A program made the position numbers and the translations under genes. 13,116 bases of DNA from Halanaerobiales bacterium. GTDB taxonomy: Bacteria > Bacillota_F > Halanaerobiia > Halanaerobiales > DTU029. The notes under the pieces are model-generated. The model made no database searches and was not told the DNA's origin. It saw nothing but the letters and a program-made list of their open reading frames with translations. Positions 6,394-12,824 of this stretch are shown here, piece by piece. Each line of letters opens with the position of its first letter. Within the stretch, counting starts at the first letter, position 1. The stretch lies in contig JADQBV010000438.1 of assembly GCA_016278415.1 (NCBI GenBank), forward strand, positions 1-13,116. The letters are read 5' to 3'.

Positions 6394-7383
6394 ATGGAGA
6401 AGGCGAGAAGTAGAGGTATTTATATTTTTTTGATAGCTATTGTGGTGGCATTAGTTGTCTTTTTTGTATATCAAGGTCAGCAAGATGATAGCCTACATAT
6501 AGGTGTTATTCAGATTGTTGAGCATCCTGCTCTAGATGGAGCGAGACAGGGTTTTATTGATGTACTTGGAGAAAATGGCTATGTAGAAGGCGAGAATGTG
6601 ACTTATGATATTCAGGTTGCCCAGGGGGATATGTCAACAGCTAATACTATTGCACAGAAGTTTAGTAATGATAAGCTTGATTTAGTATTGGCGATAGCAA
6701 CACCAACAGCTCAGGCGGTTGCTAATGTAATTGAGGATACTCCTATCTTAATTACAGCTGTTACTGATCCAGTAGATGCAGGCTTAGTGGAAAGTGCTGA
6801 AAAGCCTAATACAAATGTAACTGGAACCAGTGATATGCAGCCAATGGATAAACAATTTGAACTTATCCGTAAATTTGTTCCAGATGCAAAGACTATTGGG
6901 GTTGTGTACAATGCTGGTGAGGCCAATTCAGTGCTTCAGGTAAATATGGCAAAGGAGATTGCTGATGAGCTTGGAATGACATTAATTGAGGCTTCTGCTG
7001 ATACTAGTGCCAATGTATTACAGGCAGCTCAGTCTTTGGCTGGTAGAGTAGATGCAATCTATGTTCCTACAGATAATACTGTTGTTTCAGCTATTGAGTC
7101 CGTTGTTATTGTAGCAGAGGATAATGACATACCTTTGATAGTTGGTGAAGAAGGTGGTGTTAGAGGCGGGGCATTAGCTACTGTTGGTATTGATTATTAT
7201 GAATTAGGTCGTCAAACAGGTAGAATGGCTTTGAAAATCCTTAATGGTGAAGCCCAAGCAGAAACAATGCCTATTGAGACTCAAGAAGATACAAGGTTGA
7301 TTATTAATGCAAATGCTGCAGAAGCAATGGGTGTTGAAATCCCTGCAGAATTAAGAGATATTGCATTTGAGATTATAGAATAG
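6394..7383 (+). CDS. ABC transporter substrate-binding protein (COG2984 / TrpX-like)
   Basis: Extracytoplasmic ligand-binding protein of the ABC_sub_bind family (329 residues), first gene of a three-gene importer. Family features are GVIQIVEHPALDGARQGF (about 37-54), the ATPTAQAVAN segment, TGTSDMQPMDKQ, and a C-terminal TVGIDYYELGRQTG region. This family is linked to tryptophan or other amino-acid uptake in Streptococcus (TrpXYZ), but the ligand cannot be assigned here. The N-terminus has a basic MEKARSRG followed by one hydrophobic segment (about 9-27). There is no lipobox cysteine, so the protein appears anchored by an uncleaved transmembrane helix or by a signal peptide of unclear cleavage, unlike most Gram-positive binding proteins. 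AAGGGGAGAG precedes the ATG. A hairpin separates it from the permease gene. Confidence 0.9.
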   Translation: MEKARSRGIYIFLIAIVVALVVFFVYQGQQDDSLHIGVIQIVEHPALDGARQGFIDVLGENGYVEGENVTYDIQVAQGDMSTANTIAQKFSNDKLDLVLAIATPTAQAVANVIEDTPILITAVTDPVDAGLVESAEKPNTNVTGTSDMQPMDKQFELIRKFVPDAKTIGVVYNAGEANSVLQVNMAKEIADELGMTLIEASADTSANVLQAAQSLAGRVDAIYVPTDNTVVSAIESVVIVAEDNDIPLIVGEEGGVRGGALATVGIDYYELGRQTGRMALKILNGEAQAETMPIETQEDTRLIINANAAEAMGVEIPAELRDIAFEIIE

Positions 7384-7507
7384 AAGCGAATTATGATACT
7401 ATAATGTATAGCTTATTTATGAGATTTGAGAATAAGTTTTAAGTAGTTATCGATATAGTTATACTACTGGATATAAAAAACTAGATATGAAAGTTATTTT
7501 AATAAGA

Positions 7508-7539
7508 TATAACCTCGCTCTTTATGGGGCGGGGTTATA
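7508..7539 (+). terminator. Intra-operon hairpin between binding protein and permease
   Basis: A 13-bp stem (7508-7520 with 7527-7539, two G-U pairs, GC-rich core) closes a 6-base loop. Only ATTAATT follows, not a real T-run. It is best read as a partial terminator or mRNA-stabilising structure that would give more binding protein than permease. It lies about 10 bases before the permease ribosome binding site. Confidence 0.6.
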
Positions 7540-7563
7540 ATTAATTAGAAAGGAGTTGGAATT

Positions 7564-8496
7564 ATGTGGATAAATCTTATATTTCGGACAGTTGAACAAG
7601 GGCTTGCCTTTGGTTTATTGGCTATGGGAGTTTATATCACTTTCCGTATTTTAGACTTCCCTGATCTTACTGTGGAAGGTAGTTTCCCCCTTGGTGCTGC
7701 TATAACAGCAAGGTTTATAGTTATGGGTACAGATCCTTTTTTAGCCACATTATTTGCTTTCATTGCCGGGGGTTGTGCTGGTATTATAACTGGACTTATA
7801 AATACTAAATTAAAGATTGCTGGTTTATTAGCAGGTATTTTGACAATGACATCATTATATTCAATTAATCTAAGGATTATGGGTAGGTCTAATATTCCCT
7901 TGTTAAGGGAGCCGACAATTATAAATAGAATTGAGGATTTTATTGAAGGATTGGGTATGAACTCTGATTATGTGTCTTTATTTGGTTTTATTATTATTAT
8001 ATTTATAATTAAATTATTATTAGACTATTTTCTTTATACTGAAATGGGGATGTCCCTTAGAGCTACAGGTAATAATCCAGTTATGATTGAAAGCCTGGGG
8101 GTAAATACCGATGTTTATAAGATAATGGGTCTGGCCCTTGCTAATGGTTTAGTGGCTTTGTCTGGTTCACTTGTTGCCCAATATCAAGGGTTTACAGATG
8201 TAGGTATGGGGATTGGTATGATAGTTATTGGTCTTGCCTCAGTAATTATAGGTGAGGTTGTTATTAGAACCAGTAAAATACCTTTAGCTACCTTAGGAGT
8301 AATTGTTGGTGCTATTATTTATAGGTTAGCAATTGCCCTTGCCTTACAATTAGGTTTTGCACCGACAGACCTAAAGATTGTTACTGCTGTTCTAGTCATA
8401 CTCTCATTAGGGGCACCAACATTAAGGAAATTTATGATACAGGATGAATTTGCTGAGCATCTCATGGAAAGGGGAGCATCAGATGCTGAAAGTTAG
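7564..8496 (+). CDS. ABC transporter permease (COG4120 / TrpY-like)
   Basis: 310-residue integral membrane permease of the BPD_transp_2 class, related to the RbsC/LivH type. Hydrophobic segments cover most of the chain, in about eight to nine helices. The family-typical cytoplasmic segment is MSLRATGNNPVMIESLGV, followed by ALANGLVALSGSLVAQYQG. It would form the transmembrane channel that takes substrate from the binding protein encoded upstream. AAAGGAG lies eight to nine bases before the ATG. Its 3' end overlaps the ATPase gene by 14 bp, so the two are translationally linked. Confidence 0.9.
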   Translation: MWINLIFRTVEQGLAFGLLAMGVYITFRILDFPDLTVEGSFPLGAAITARFIVMGTDPFLATLFAFIAGGCAGIITGLINTKLKIAGLLAGILTMTSLYSINLRIMGRSNIPLLREPTIINRIEDFIEGLGMNSDYVSLFGFIIIIFIIKLLLDYFLYTEMGMSLRATGNNPVMIESLGVNTDVYKIMGLALANGLVALSGSLVAQYQGFTDVGMGIGMIVIGLASVIIGEVVIRTSKIPLATLGVIVGAIIYRLAIALALQLGFAPTDLKIVTAVLVILSLGAPTLRKFMIQDEFAEHLMERGASDAES

Positions 8497-9283
8497 TGAT
8501 TTACACAAAGTATTTAATATGGGTAAGATAAATGAGAACTATGCTTTAAAGGGTGTTAACCTTGAGGTAAGTGCTGGGGATTTTGTTACGATAATAGGTA
8601 GTAATGGTGCTGGTAAATCAACTTTGCTTAATATGATTGCAGGTACTTATATGCCTGAATTAGGTAATGTAAATATTAATGATATTAATGTAAGTAAATG
8701 GCCAACATATAAAAGAGCCCCTTTAGTTGGAAGGGTTTTTCAGGATCCTTTGAGAGGAACTGCTGCTGAGATGACCATTGAAGAAAACCTTTCCCTTGCC
8801 TATATGAGGGGTAAAAAGCGTGGTTTAAGACTTGGTATTAATAAAGGGAGAAGACAGGAATTTAGAGAGATGTTAAGTTGGCTTGAATTAGGTCTTGAAG
8901 AGAGATTGGAATATCCGGTTAAGTTATTATCTGGTGGACAACGTCAGGCCTTAACACTATTAATGGCTACATTGGGTGATCCTGAAGTTCTACTATTGGA
9001 TGAACATACAGCTGCTTTGGATCCCAAAACAGCCATTCAAATAATCGATATAACTAAAAGAATTGTTGATAAGAATAAATTAACTGTTTTAATGGTTACT
9101 CATGATATGAAACAAGCTTTGGAGATGGGTAATAGGACTATTATGATGGATAAAGGTAAAATAATATTAAATTTACAGGGAAAAGAACGGGAAGATATGA
9201 CTATAAATGATCTGGTTAAAAAGTTTAGTGAAAAAAGTGGTCATGAGTTAACTGATGACAGGGTGCTATTAAGTGAAGGATAG
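8483..9283 (+). CDS. ABC transporter ATP-binding protein (COG1101 / TrpZ-like)
   Basis: Cytoplasmic ATPase that drives the importer. I place the start at ATG 8483 (266 residues), preceded by GGGGAG, because LKVSDLHKVF is the expected beginning; an ATG at 8444 in frame would add 13 residues of non-family sequence inside the permease gene. All nucleotide-binding motifs are present: Walker A GSNGAGKST (39-47), Q-loop Gln87 in VFQDPL, signature LSGGQ (149-153), Walker B VLLLDE (169-174), and switch His207 in MVTHDM. The DEHTAALD after Walker B is typical of this subgroup. Only one ATPase and one permease gene are present, so both are expected to act as homodimers. Confidence 0.93.
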   Translation: MLKVSDLHKVFNMGKINENYALKGVNLEVSAGDFVTIIGSNGAGKSTLLNMIAGTYMPELGNVNINDINVSKWPTYKRAPLVGRVFQDPLRGTAAEMTIEENLSLAYMRGKKRGLRLGINKGRRQEFREMLSWLELGLEERLEYPVKLLSGGQRQALTLLMATLGDPEVLLLDEHTAALDPKTAIQIIDITKRIVDKNKLTVLMVTHDMKQALEMGNRTIMMDKGKIILNLQGKEREDMTINDLVKKFSEKSGHELTDDRVLLSEG

Positions 9284-9316
9284 TTAATTATAGAATATTA
9301 TAGCTTGAAATACATT

Positions 9317-9357
9317 AAATATCTCGGACTACTTATCTTAAGTAACCCGGGATATTT
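9317..9357 (+). terminator. Long hairpin after the ABC operon
   Basis: AAATATCTCGG (9317-9327) pairs with CCGGGATATTT (9347-9357) with one G-U. After a 2-by-2 internal loop, TACTTA (9330-9335) pairs with TAAGTA (9339-9344) over a 3-base loop. The stem totals 17 pairs. The T-run after it is short (ATTTCC), so termination may be partial. It lies between the ATPase stop and the next gene's start and is the most likely operon end. Confidence 0.6.
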
Positions 9358-9416
9358 CCATCTCAACAGCGTTACTAAGATCCTGAATATTATACAAAAC
9401 AGAAAGGAATTGGAAA

Positions 9417-9851
9417 ATGTACTTTGATGAAAATAAGTTTATAATAAACAATGGGAGAAGGGCTACAGCCAGTGGTTTAATAGGCATGTTTATCGGTTTA
9501 TTAATATCTTTTATGAGTTCATTTTCATTGATAGGAACTATCATCTTTACTTTCTTTATGGGATATGTTTTTTTGACTGGTTTCTGGGGTGGATATAAAA
9601 TAAATCTGTGGTATAGGAAGTATAAATATAGACTACCAACTATATTGTGGCAAAGCATAAGGGTTTTGCTAATAATATCAGGAATTATATTTGGAATAAT
9701 TATTCAAGGATTTTTTGAACATTTTATTTTGCTTTTAGGAATGAGTACAGGATATAAGAATGGGCCAGGAATGATATCAGCACAAATAATATTATTGCCA
9801 TATATAGGAAAACGATATGCTAAAAAGATAAATTTTGGTGATGGTTATTAA
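9417..9851 (+). CDS. Small membrane protein of unknown function
   Basis: 144 residues, not recognised. Hydrophobic segments are about 17-34, 38-58, 79-100 and, less clearly, 101-126, joined by a basic stretch KINLWYRKYKYR (61-72) that should be cytoplasmic. The N-terminus is hydrophilic and the C-terminus basic (GKRYAKKINF). A glycine-rich TGFWGGY lies at the end of the second segment. AAAGGAA is placed suitably upstream of the ATG. An opposite-strand open frame overlaps it, but the forward one has the ribosome site and a protein-like composition. It follows the transporter operon after a strong hairpin, so it is probably an independent unit and not part of the transporter. Confidence 0.7.
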   Translation: MYFDENKFIINNGRRATASGLIGMFIGLLISFMSSFSLIGTIIFTFFMGYVFLTGFWGGYKINLWYRKYKYRLPTILWQSIRVLLIISGIIFGIIIQGFFEHFILLLGMSTGYKNGPGMISAQIILLPYIGKRYAKKINFGDGY

Positions 9852-9983
9852 TATGAAGGGTTGTGGTACGTGGAAAACTTAGTAAATTCCCCTATCTGTT
9901 ATTTTTATAACCCTAGTTTATATATTTCTTAGGAATACTTAAGTATCCTTGGTATATCAATTGGCTAAGAGGTTCGCTAAACT

Positions 9984-10020
9984 AAAAAAAAGAGGTATTC
10001 CTATTGATTGGAATACCCTC
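9984..10020 (-). terminator. Rho-independent terminator of the ferritin gene
   Basis: On the minus strand GAGGGTATTCC and GGAATACCTC (10010-10020 and 9992-10001) form a stem with one bulged base and an 8-base loop, followed by eight Ts (complement of 9984-9991). It lies 60 bp after the ferritin stop and is the clearest terminator in the window. Read on the plus strand it could also stop transcripts from the left, less efficiently. Confidence 0.88.
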
Positions 10021-10080
10021 TTATATGTACAAATATATTTTACATTATTGTTCTTATTTGACACTTATTTTGATCTTTTT

Positions 10081-10593
10081 TTATTCTTCAGTCGCAGGCG
10101 GAGTGAAGGTACGGGCACTTAATTCTTTGTCTAGCATATATATACCTGATCCTTGTTCACCTAAACGTTGTACCTGTTTTAAATATGTTTCCATAGTATT
10201 TTCTTCCTCTACTTGTTCATCTACAAACCATTGCAGCATGCTTATGGTAGCATGTTCGCTCTCTTCTTTAGCTAAATCCATTAATGTATAGATCCTTTTA
10301 GTAACAAAACGTTCATGATCCAACGCTTTACTGAAAACGTCAGCAATAGAGTCAAATTCATGTGGTGGTTGGTCAAGGGCTTGTAAATTTACACGACCAC
10401 CTTTTTCATTAATGAAGTCATAAAACTTCATAGCGTGAAATTGTTCTTCTTTGGCCTGTACTCTAAAGAAATTTGAAAACCCATCAAGGGTTTGATCCTC
10501 AAAGTATGCAGCCATAGAAAGATAATAATAAGCAGAATAGAATTCATATTTAATCTGTTCATTAAGTTCTTGTTCTAGTTTTTCTGATAACAT
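10081..10593 (-). CDS. ftnA: Bacterial ferritin (FtnA-type)
   Basis: Iron-storage ferritin that oxidises Fe(II) and stores it as a mineral inside a 24-subunit shell. I choose the ATG at 10593 (170 residues, the normal length), eight bases after AAGGAGGA; the frame is open 14 codons further upstream, across the ribosome site, and that extension is not family-like. The ferroxidase residues fall on the E. coli FtnA numbering: Glu17, Glu50 and His53 in KEEQFH, Glu94 in DHERF, and Glu126, Gln127, Glu129 and Glu130 in WFVDEQVEEE. These include the third-iron site ligands. No haem-binding methionine pattern suggests bacterioferritin. The gene is on its own, opposite to its neighbours, with its own terminator. 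A PerR-box-like site overlaps a TATAAT upstream. Confidence 0.95.
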   Translation of the reverse strand: MLSEKLEQELNEQIKYEFYSAYYYLSMAAYFEDQTLDGFSNFFRVQAKEEQFHAMKFYDFINEKGGRVNLQALDQPPHEFDSIADVFSKALDHERFVTKRIYTLMDLAKEESEHATISMLQWFVDEQVEEENTMETYLKQVQRLGEQGSGIYMLDKELSARTFTPPATEE

Positions 10594-10647
10594 TTGTGTA
10601 TTCCTCCTTATAGTATTTTTCATAGTAACTAGCAAAATAATTCCATT

Positions 10648-10662
10648 TGTTAATTATTATAA
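10648..10662 (-). promoter_or_regulatory. PerR-box-like site over the ferritin -10 element
   Basis: Read on the minus strand, TTATAATAATTAACA agrees with the Bacillus PerR box TTATAATNATTATAA at 12 of the 14 defined positions, with a perfect left half. The TATAAT within it (10656-10661) is a likely -10 element about 65 bp before the ATG, so a bound repressor would block the promoter. In AT-rich DNA such matches arise by chance, so this rests on position and the known PerR-ferritin link. Confidence 0.45.
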
Positions 10663-10789
10663 CCCATATACCTAGAAAATAAAAGCAATATTAGTTATAA
10701 TCGATATAATTTGCAGGTTTTTTGATTCTAATGTAGTAATTAATAGTAGAAAAAGGGTTTTGTTATTTATATATTGAAGAGGTGGGATT

Positions 10790-11482
10790 ATGCAAGGTGA
10801 GAATGATTTCATTGCTGGTGTAAAGGGTTCTATACCTATTTTATTAGGGTATTTACCCATTGGAATAGCCTATGGTCTTCTGGCAGTAAGGTCTGGTTTG
10901 AGTTCTATTGAAACTGTTTTAATGTCTATTATAGTTTTTGCCGGTTCGGCTCAACTAATCAGTGTTAATATGCTTGCAGTTGGTGCTGGTATGATACCAA
11001 TTATAATGATGACATTTCTAGTGAATTTACGTCATATACTTATGAGCGCTTCTTTAAGTCTACATTTCAAAAAAACCTCGAAAAAACTTTTACCTATATT
11101 GGGGTTTTTAATTACAGATGAGTCTTTTGCAGTAAGTAGTGTAGGTATTGATAGGTATGAAGATAAAGGAATGTATTTCTTTGGATTGGGTGTAAGTGCT
11201 TATCTAGGCTGGATTATTAGTTCTTTTTTTGGTGCAATTCTCGGCAATATACTGCCAGTAAGTAAATTACCTGCTTTGGACTTTGTTTTACCAGCTATGT
11301 TTATTGTATTACTTGTAATGCAGATACAGCGGAGACTGGATGTTTTTGTTGCAGTAATTAGTGGTCTATCTTCTCTATTATTTATTTATCTACTGCCTGG
11401 CAATTGGAATATTATACTGGCAACTATAATAGCAGCTACTATAGGGGTGGTGATTGAAAAATGGCTGAAAACTACCTATTAA
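10790..11482 (+). CDS. azlC: AzlC, large subunit of branched-chain amino acid exporter
   Basis: 230-residue AzlC-family membrane protein, the larger half of the two-gene AzlCD exporter of branched-chain amino acids. Family segments are KGSIPILLGYLPIGIAYG (10-27), the FAGSAQL motif (46-52), VNLRHILMSASLS (78-90), and DESFAV (109-114). Six to seven hydrophobic segments are visible. GAGGTGGG lies just before the ATG. It overlaps azlD by 22 bp. It is divergent from the ferritin gene across a 196-bp AT-rich gap; no T-box fits in this leader. Confidence 0.93.
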   Translation: MQGENDFIAGVKGSIPILLGYLPIGIAYGLLAVRSGLSSIETVLMSIIVFAGSAQLISVNMLAVGAGMIPIIMMTFLVNLRHILMSASLSLHFKKTSKKLLPILGFLITDESFAVSSVGIDRYEDKGMYFFGLGVSAYLGWIISSFFGAILGNILPVSKLPALDFVLPAMFIVLLVMQIQRRLDVFVAVISGLSSLLFIYLLPGNWNIILATIIAATIGVVIEKWLKTTY

Positions 11483-11781
11483 TGCTTGGAGCCATGTTAC
11501 TGGTAACATATATACCCAGAGCCTTACCATTACTTATTCTTACCAGAATTGAAATTCCAGATATTATTATTCGTTGGCTGAGATTTATACCTGTGGCTAT
11601 TTTAGCCGCTTTACTTACTCCAGGTATATTAATTGTTGAGGGAAAACTAATGATTAACTATCATAATATTTTCCTGCTAGCAGCAATACCAACATTTATA
11701 GTTGCTATATTTAAAAAGGATATATTTTTGACTGTGATTATGGGGATACTGTCTGTAGTATTATTAAATCTGTTCTTTTAA
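11461..11781 (+). CDS. azlD: AzlD, small subunit of branched-chain amino acid exporter
   Basis: 106-residue AzlD-family membrane protein, partner of AzlC in the same inner-membrane exporter. The conserved TYIPRALPLLIL segment (16-27) and the RFIPVAILAALLTP segment (41-54) are present, followed by two more hydrophobic stretches. The ATG lies inside the end of azlC, with GGGGTGGTG upstream, so translation is coupled. No clear terminator follows; an inverted repeat at 11819-11857 might serve, but has no T-run. Confidence 0.9.
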   Translation: MAENYLLMLGAMLLVTYIPRALPLLILTRIEIPDIIIRWLRFIPVAILAALLTPGILIVEGKLMINYHNIFLLAAIPTFIVAIFKKDIFLTVIMGILSVVLLNLFF

Positions 11782-11818
11782 CTCATTGAATAGTTTATAA
11801 TTTAGACCAAGTAGAAGT

Positions 11819-11857
11819 CCTTAATTTTGAACCCTTGTAATGGGATTATAATTAAGG
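11819..11857 (+). promoter_or_regulatory. Inverted repeat spanning the RDD gene promoter
   Basis: CCTTAATT (11819-11826) and AATTAAGG (11850-11857) are perfect 8-bp arms; inside them CCC and GGG can pair as well. The repeat contains the whole -35 region and abuts the -10 hexamer. This is a position where a dimeric repressor could act. It could alternatively be a weak 3' hairpin for azlD. Confidence 0.4.
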
Positions 11858-11863
11858 TATAAT
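11835..11863 (+). promoter_or_regulatory. Probable SigA promoter for the RDD genes
   Basis: TTGTAA (11835-11840) and a perfect TATAAT (11858-11863) are 17 bases apart. Transcripts would begin near 11870 and have a leader of about 215 bases before the first RDD ATG. Confidence 0.55.
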
Positions 11864-12086
11864 AGCATCATATATTACGAATAATGTGGTAATTTATAAA
11901 GTAATTTTACTAACGAATTGAGCTGCTTTTTTCTAACCCTGATTAATTACTTTGAAATCTGAAATTAGAGGTAAAGTGCTTAAAGGATTTGGAGATATAT
12001 TAAAAACTTTTGCACAATTTTCTCAATAAAGATATATCTTATTATAAGAGTCATGAGCGAAAATCAGATTGAAAGGGAGGGTATAT
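11864..12086 (+). other. Long AU-rich leader ahead of the RDD genes
   Basis: This stretch has no recognised gene. It contains a perfect 9-bp inverted repeat (AAAGTAATT at 11898-11906 with AATTACTTT at 11945-11953) and a 10-bp self-complementary AGATATATCT near 12030-12041. A 17-codon GTG frame (11976-12029) is too weakly initiated to call. I cannot assign a riboswitch class. Confidence 0.4.
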
Positions 12087-12323
12087 ATGGAACATAAAAA
12101 AGTTGAGTTTTTACCTAGATTTATAGCTGCAGTAATTGATGGATTTATTGGAGGATTTTTAGCATTTATATTACCAGTGATCGGAGCATTATTAAGTGTA
12201 GCATATATATTGCTAAAAGATAGCCTTATGTACCAGATAACTAAGGATGCACAATGGAGAAATAAGAGTATTGGTAAAAAGATTATGAGTCTAAAGGTTT
12301 TAAGACTAGAAGCGGTACAGTAG
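12087..12323 (+). CDS. RDD-family membrane protein, N-terminal half
   Basis: 78 residues from ATG 12087, with AAAGGGAGG (12072-12080) as ribosome site; a TTG start at 12069 lies upstream of that site and is less likely. The sequence has the first half of an RDD domain: FLPRFIAAVIDGF, carrying the conserved Arg11 and Asp18, one long hydrophobic segment (about 19-44), then NKSIGKKIMSLKVLR (59-73), which matches the G-GKK-LGLKV segment in the middle of the family. The domain then breaks off at a TAG. The remaining half is found at once in the next frame. RDD proteins are small membrane proteins, some linked to ion transport; the role here is unknown. Confidence 0.75.
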   Translation: MEHKKVEFLPRFIAAVIDGFIGGFLAFILPVIGALLSVAYILLKDSLMYQITKDAQWRNKSIGKKIMSLKVLRLEAVQ

Positions 12324-12325
12324 AT

Positions 12326-12598
12326 ATGGCTGTTTCCGCTAAGCGGAATATTCCCCTGGCTATTGGTAGTTTAATTGCCATTATTCCTATTATTGGTTGG
12401 GTTTTAGGTCCTATAATCGCAATAGTATTTTCTATTGTTGAGTTGGTATTATTCCTGTCAGATGAAAAAGGACAGCGTTTTGGTGATCGTTGGGCTAATA
12501 CACAGGTTATAAGCGATCCAGCAGCAGTAAGTGAAGAAGATACAGTTGAAATGGGTACTATAAATAAAGTAGATAAGGAAGAAGATATAGAAGTTTAA
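12326..12598 (+). CDS. RDD-family membrane protein, C-terminal half
   Basis: 90 residues from ATG 12326, two bases after the preceding stop and in the -1 frame relative to it. It has the second half of the RDD domain: AKRNIPLAIGSL (5-16), a hydrophobic region (about 11-44), then GQRFGDRWANTQVI (49-62), which carries the final conserved Asp54. A Glu/Asp-rich tail of about 25 residues follows. No ribosome site precedes the ATG. The open frame continues upstream through SGTVD, which fits the family better than a start there. So this is either one gene with a single-base shift, or two chains made by coupled translation. Confidence 0.65.
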   Translation: MAVSAKRNIPLAIGSLIAIIPIIGWVLGPIIAIVFSIVELVLFLSDEKGQRFGDRWANTQVISDPAAVSEEDTVEMGTINKVDKEEDIEV

Positions 12599-12667
12599 TT
12601 TAAGATGTAGTGGTGATCCTCTTGTTACGTGATATAATATTATTATGACATTAAGAAAGAAAATATT

Positions 12668-12697
12668 AAGGGTATCCTTCATTAAGGGTGCTCTTTT
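12668..12697 (+). terminator. Probable terminator of the RDD unit
   Basis: AAGGGTATCCTT (12668-12679) pairs with AAGGGTGCTCTT (12684-12695), three pairs being G-U, over a 4-base CATT loop, running into a TTTT. It lies 70 bp after the RDD stop. Confidence 0.65.
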
Positions 12698-12729
12698 GAT
12701 ATATAAATACAAAAAAAGTATATTTTTTT

Positions 12730-12756
12730 AAAACAAGAAGGTATAATCTTGTTTTT
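12730..12756 (+). terminator. Second terminator before glgB
   Basis: AAAACAAGA (12730-12738) and TCTTGTTTT (12747-12755) form a perfect 9-bp stem with an 8-base loop, running into a run of five Ts (12752-12756). The short GC content makes it weaker than the stem length suggests. The A-rich left arm would also allow minus-strand termination. Confidence 0.6.
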
Positions 12757-12824
12757 GCTGAATATATTATGTGATGGAAGCTTTAGATAAATCTTTAAAA
12801 ATAAGCTTAAAGTAGAGGTGAAAT

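Noticed and set aside
9338..9658. Minus-strand open frame over the small membrane protein
   Set aside because: The plus-strand frame has a better ribosome site and coherent membrane topology.
9935..9946. 12-bp perfect palindrome ATACTTAAGTAT between the small membrane protein and ferritin
   Set aside because: No loop, T-run or nearby promoter; chance level in AT-rich DNA.
10004..10291. Plus-strand open frame opposite ferritin
   Set aside because: It overlaps the ferritin terminator and coding region; ferritin is certain, this is a shadow.
11976..12029. 17-codon GTG frame (MLKGFGDILKTFAQFSQ) in the RDD leader
   Set aside because: It looks amphipathic and has GAGGT upstream, but the spacing is only about four bases and such short frames occur by chance.
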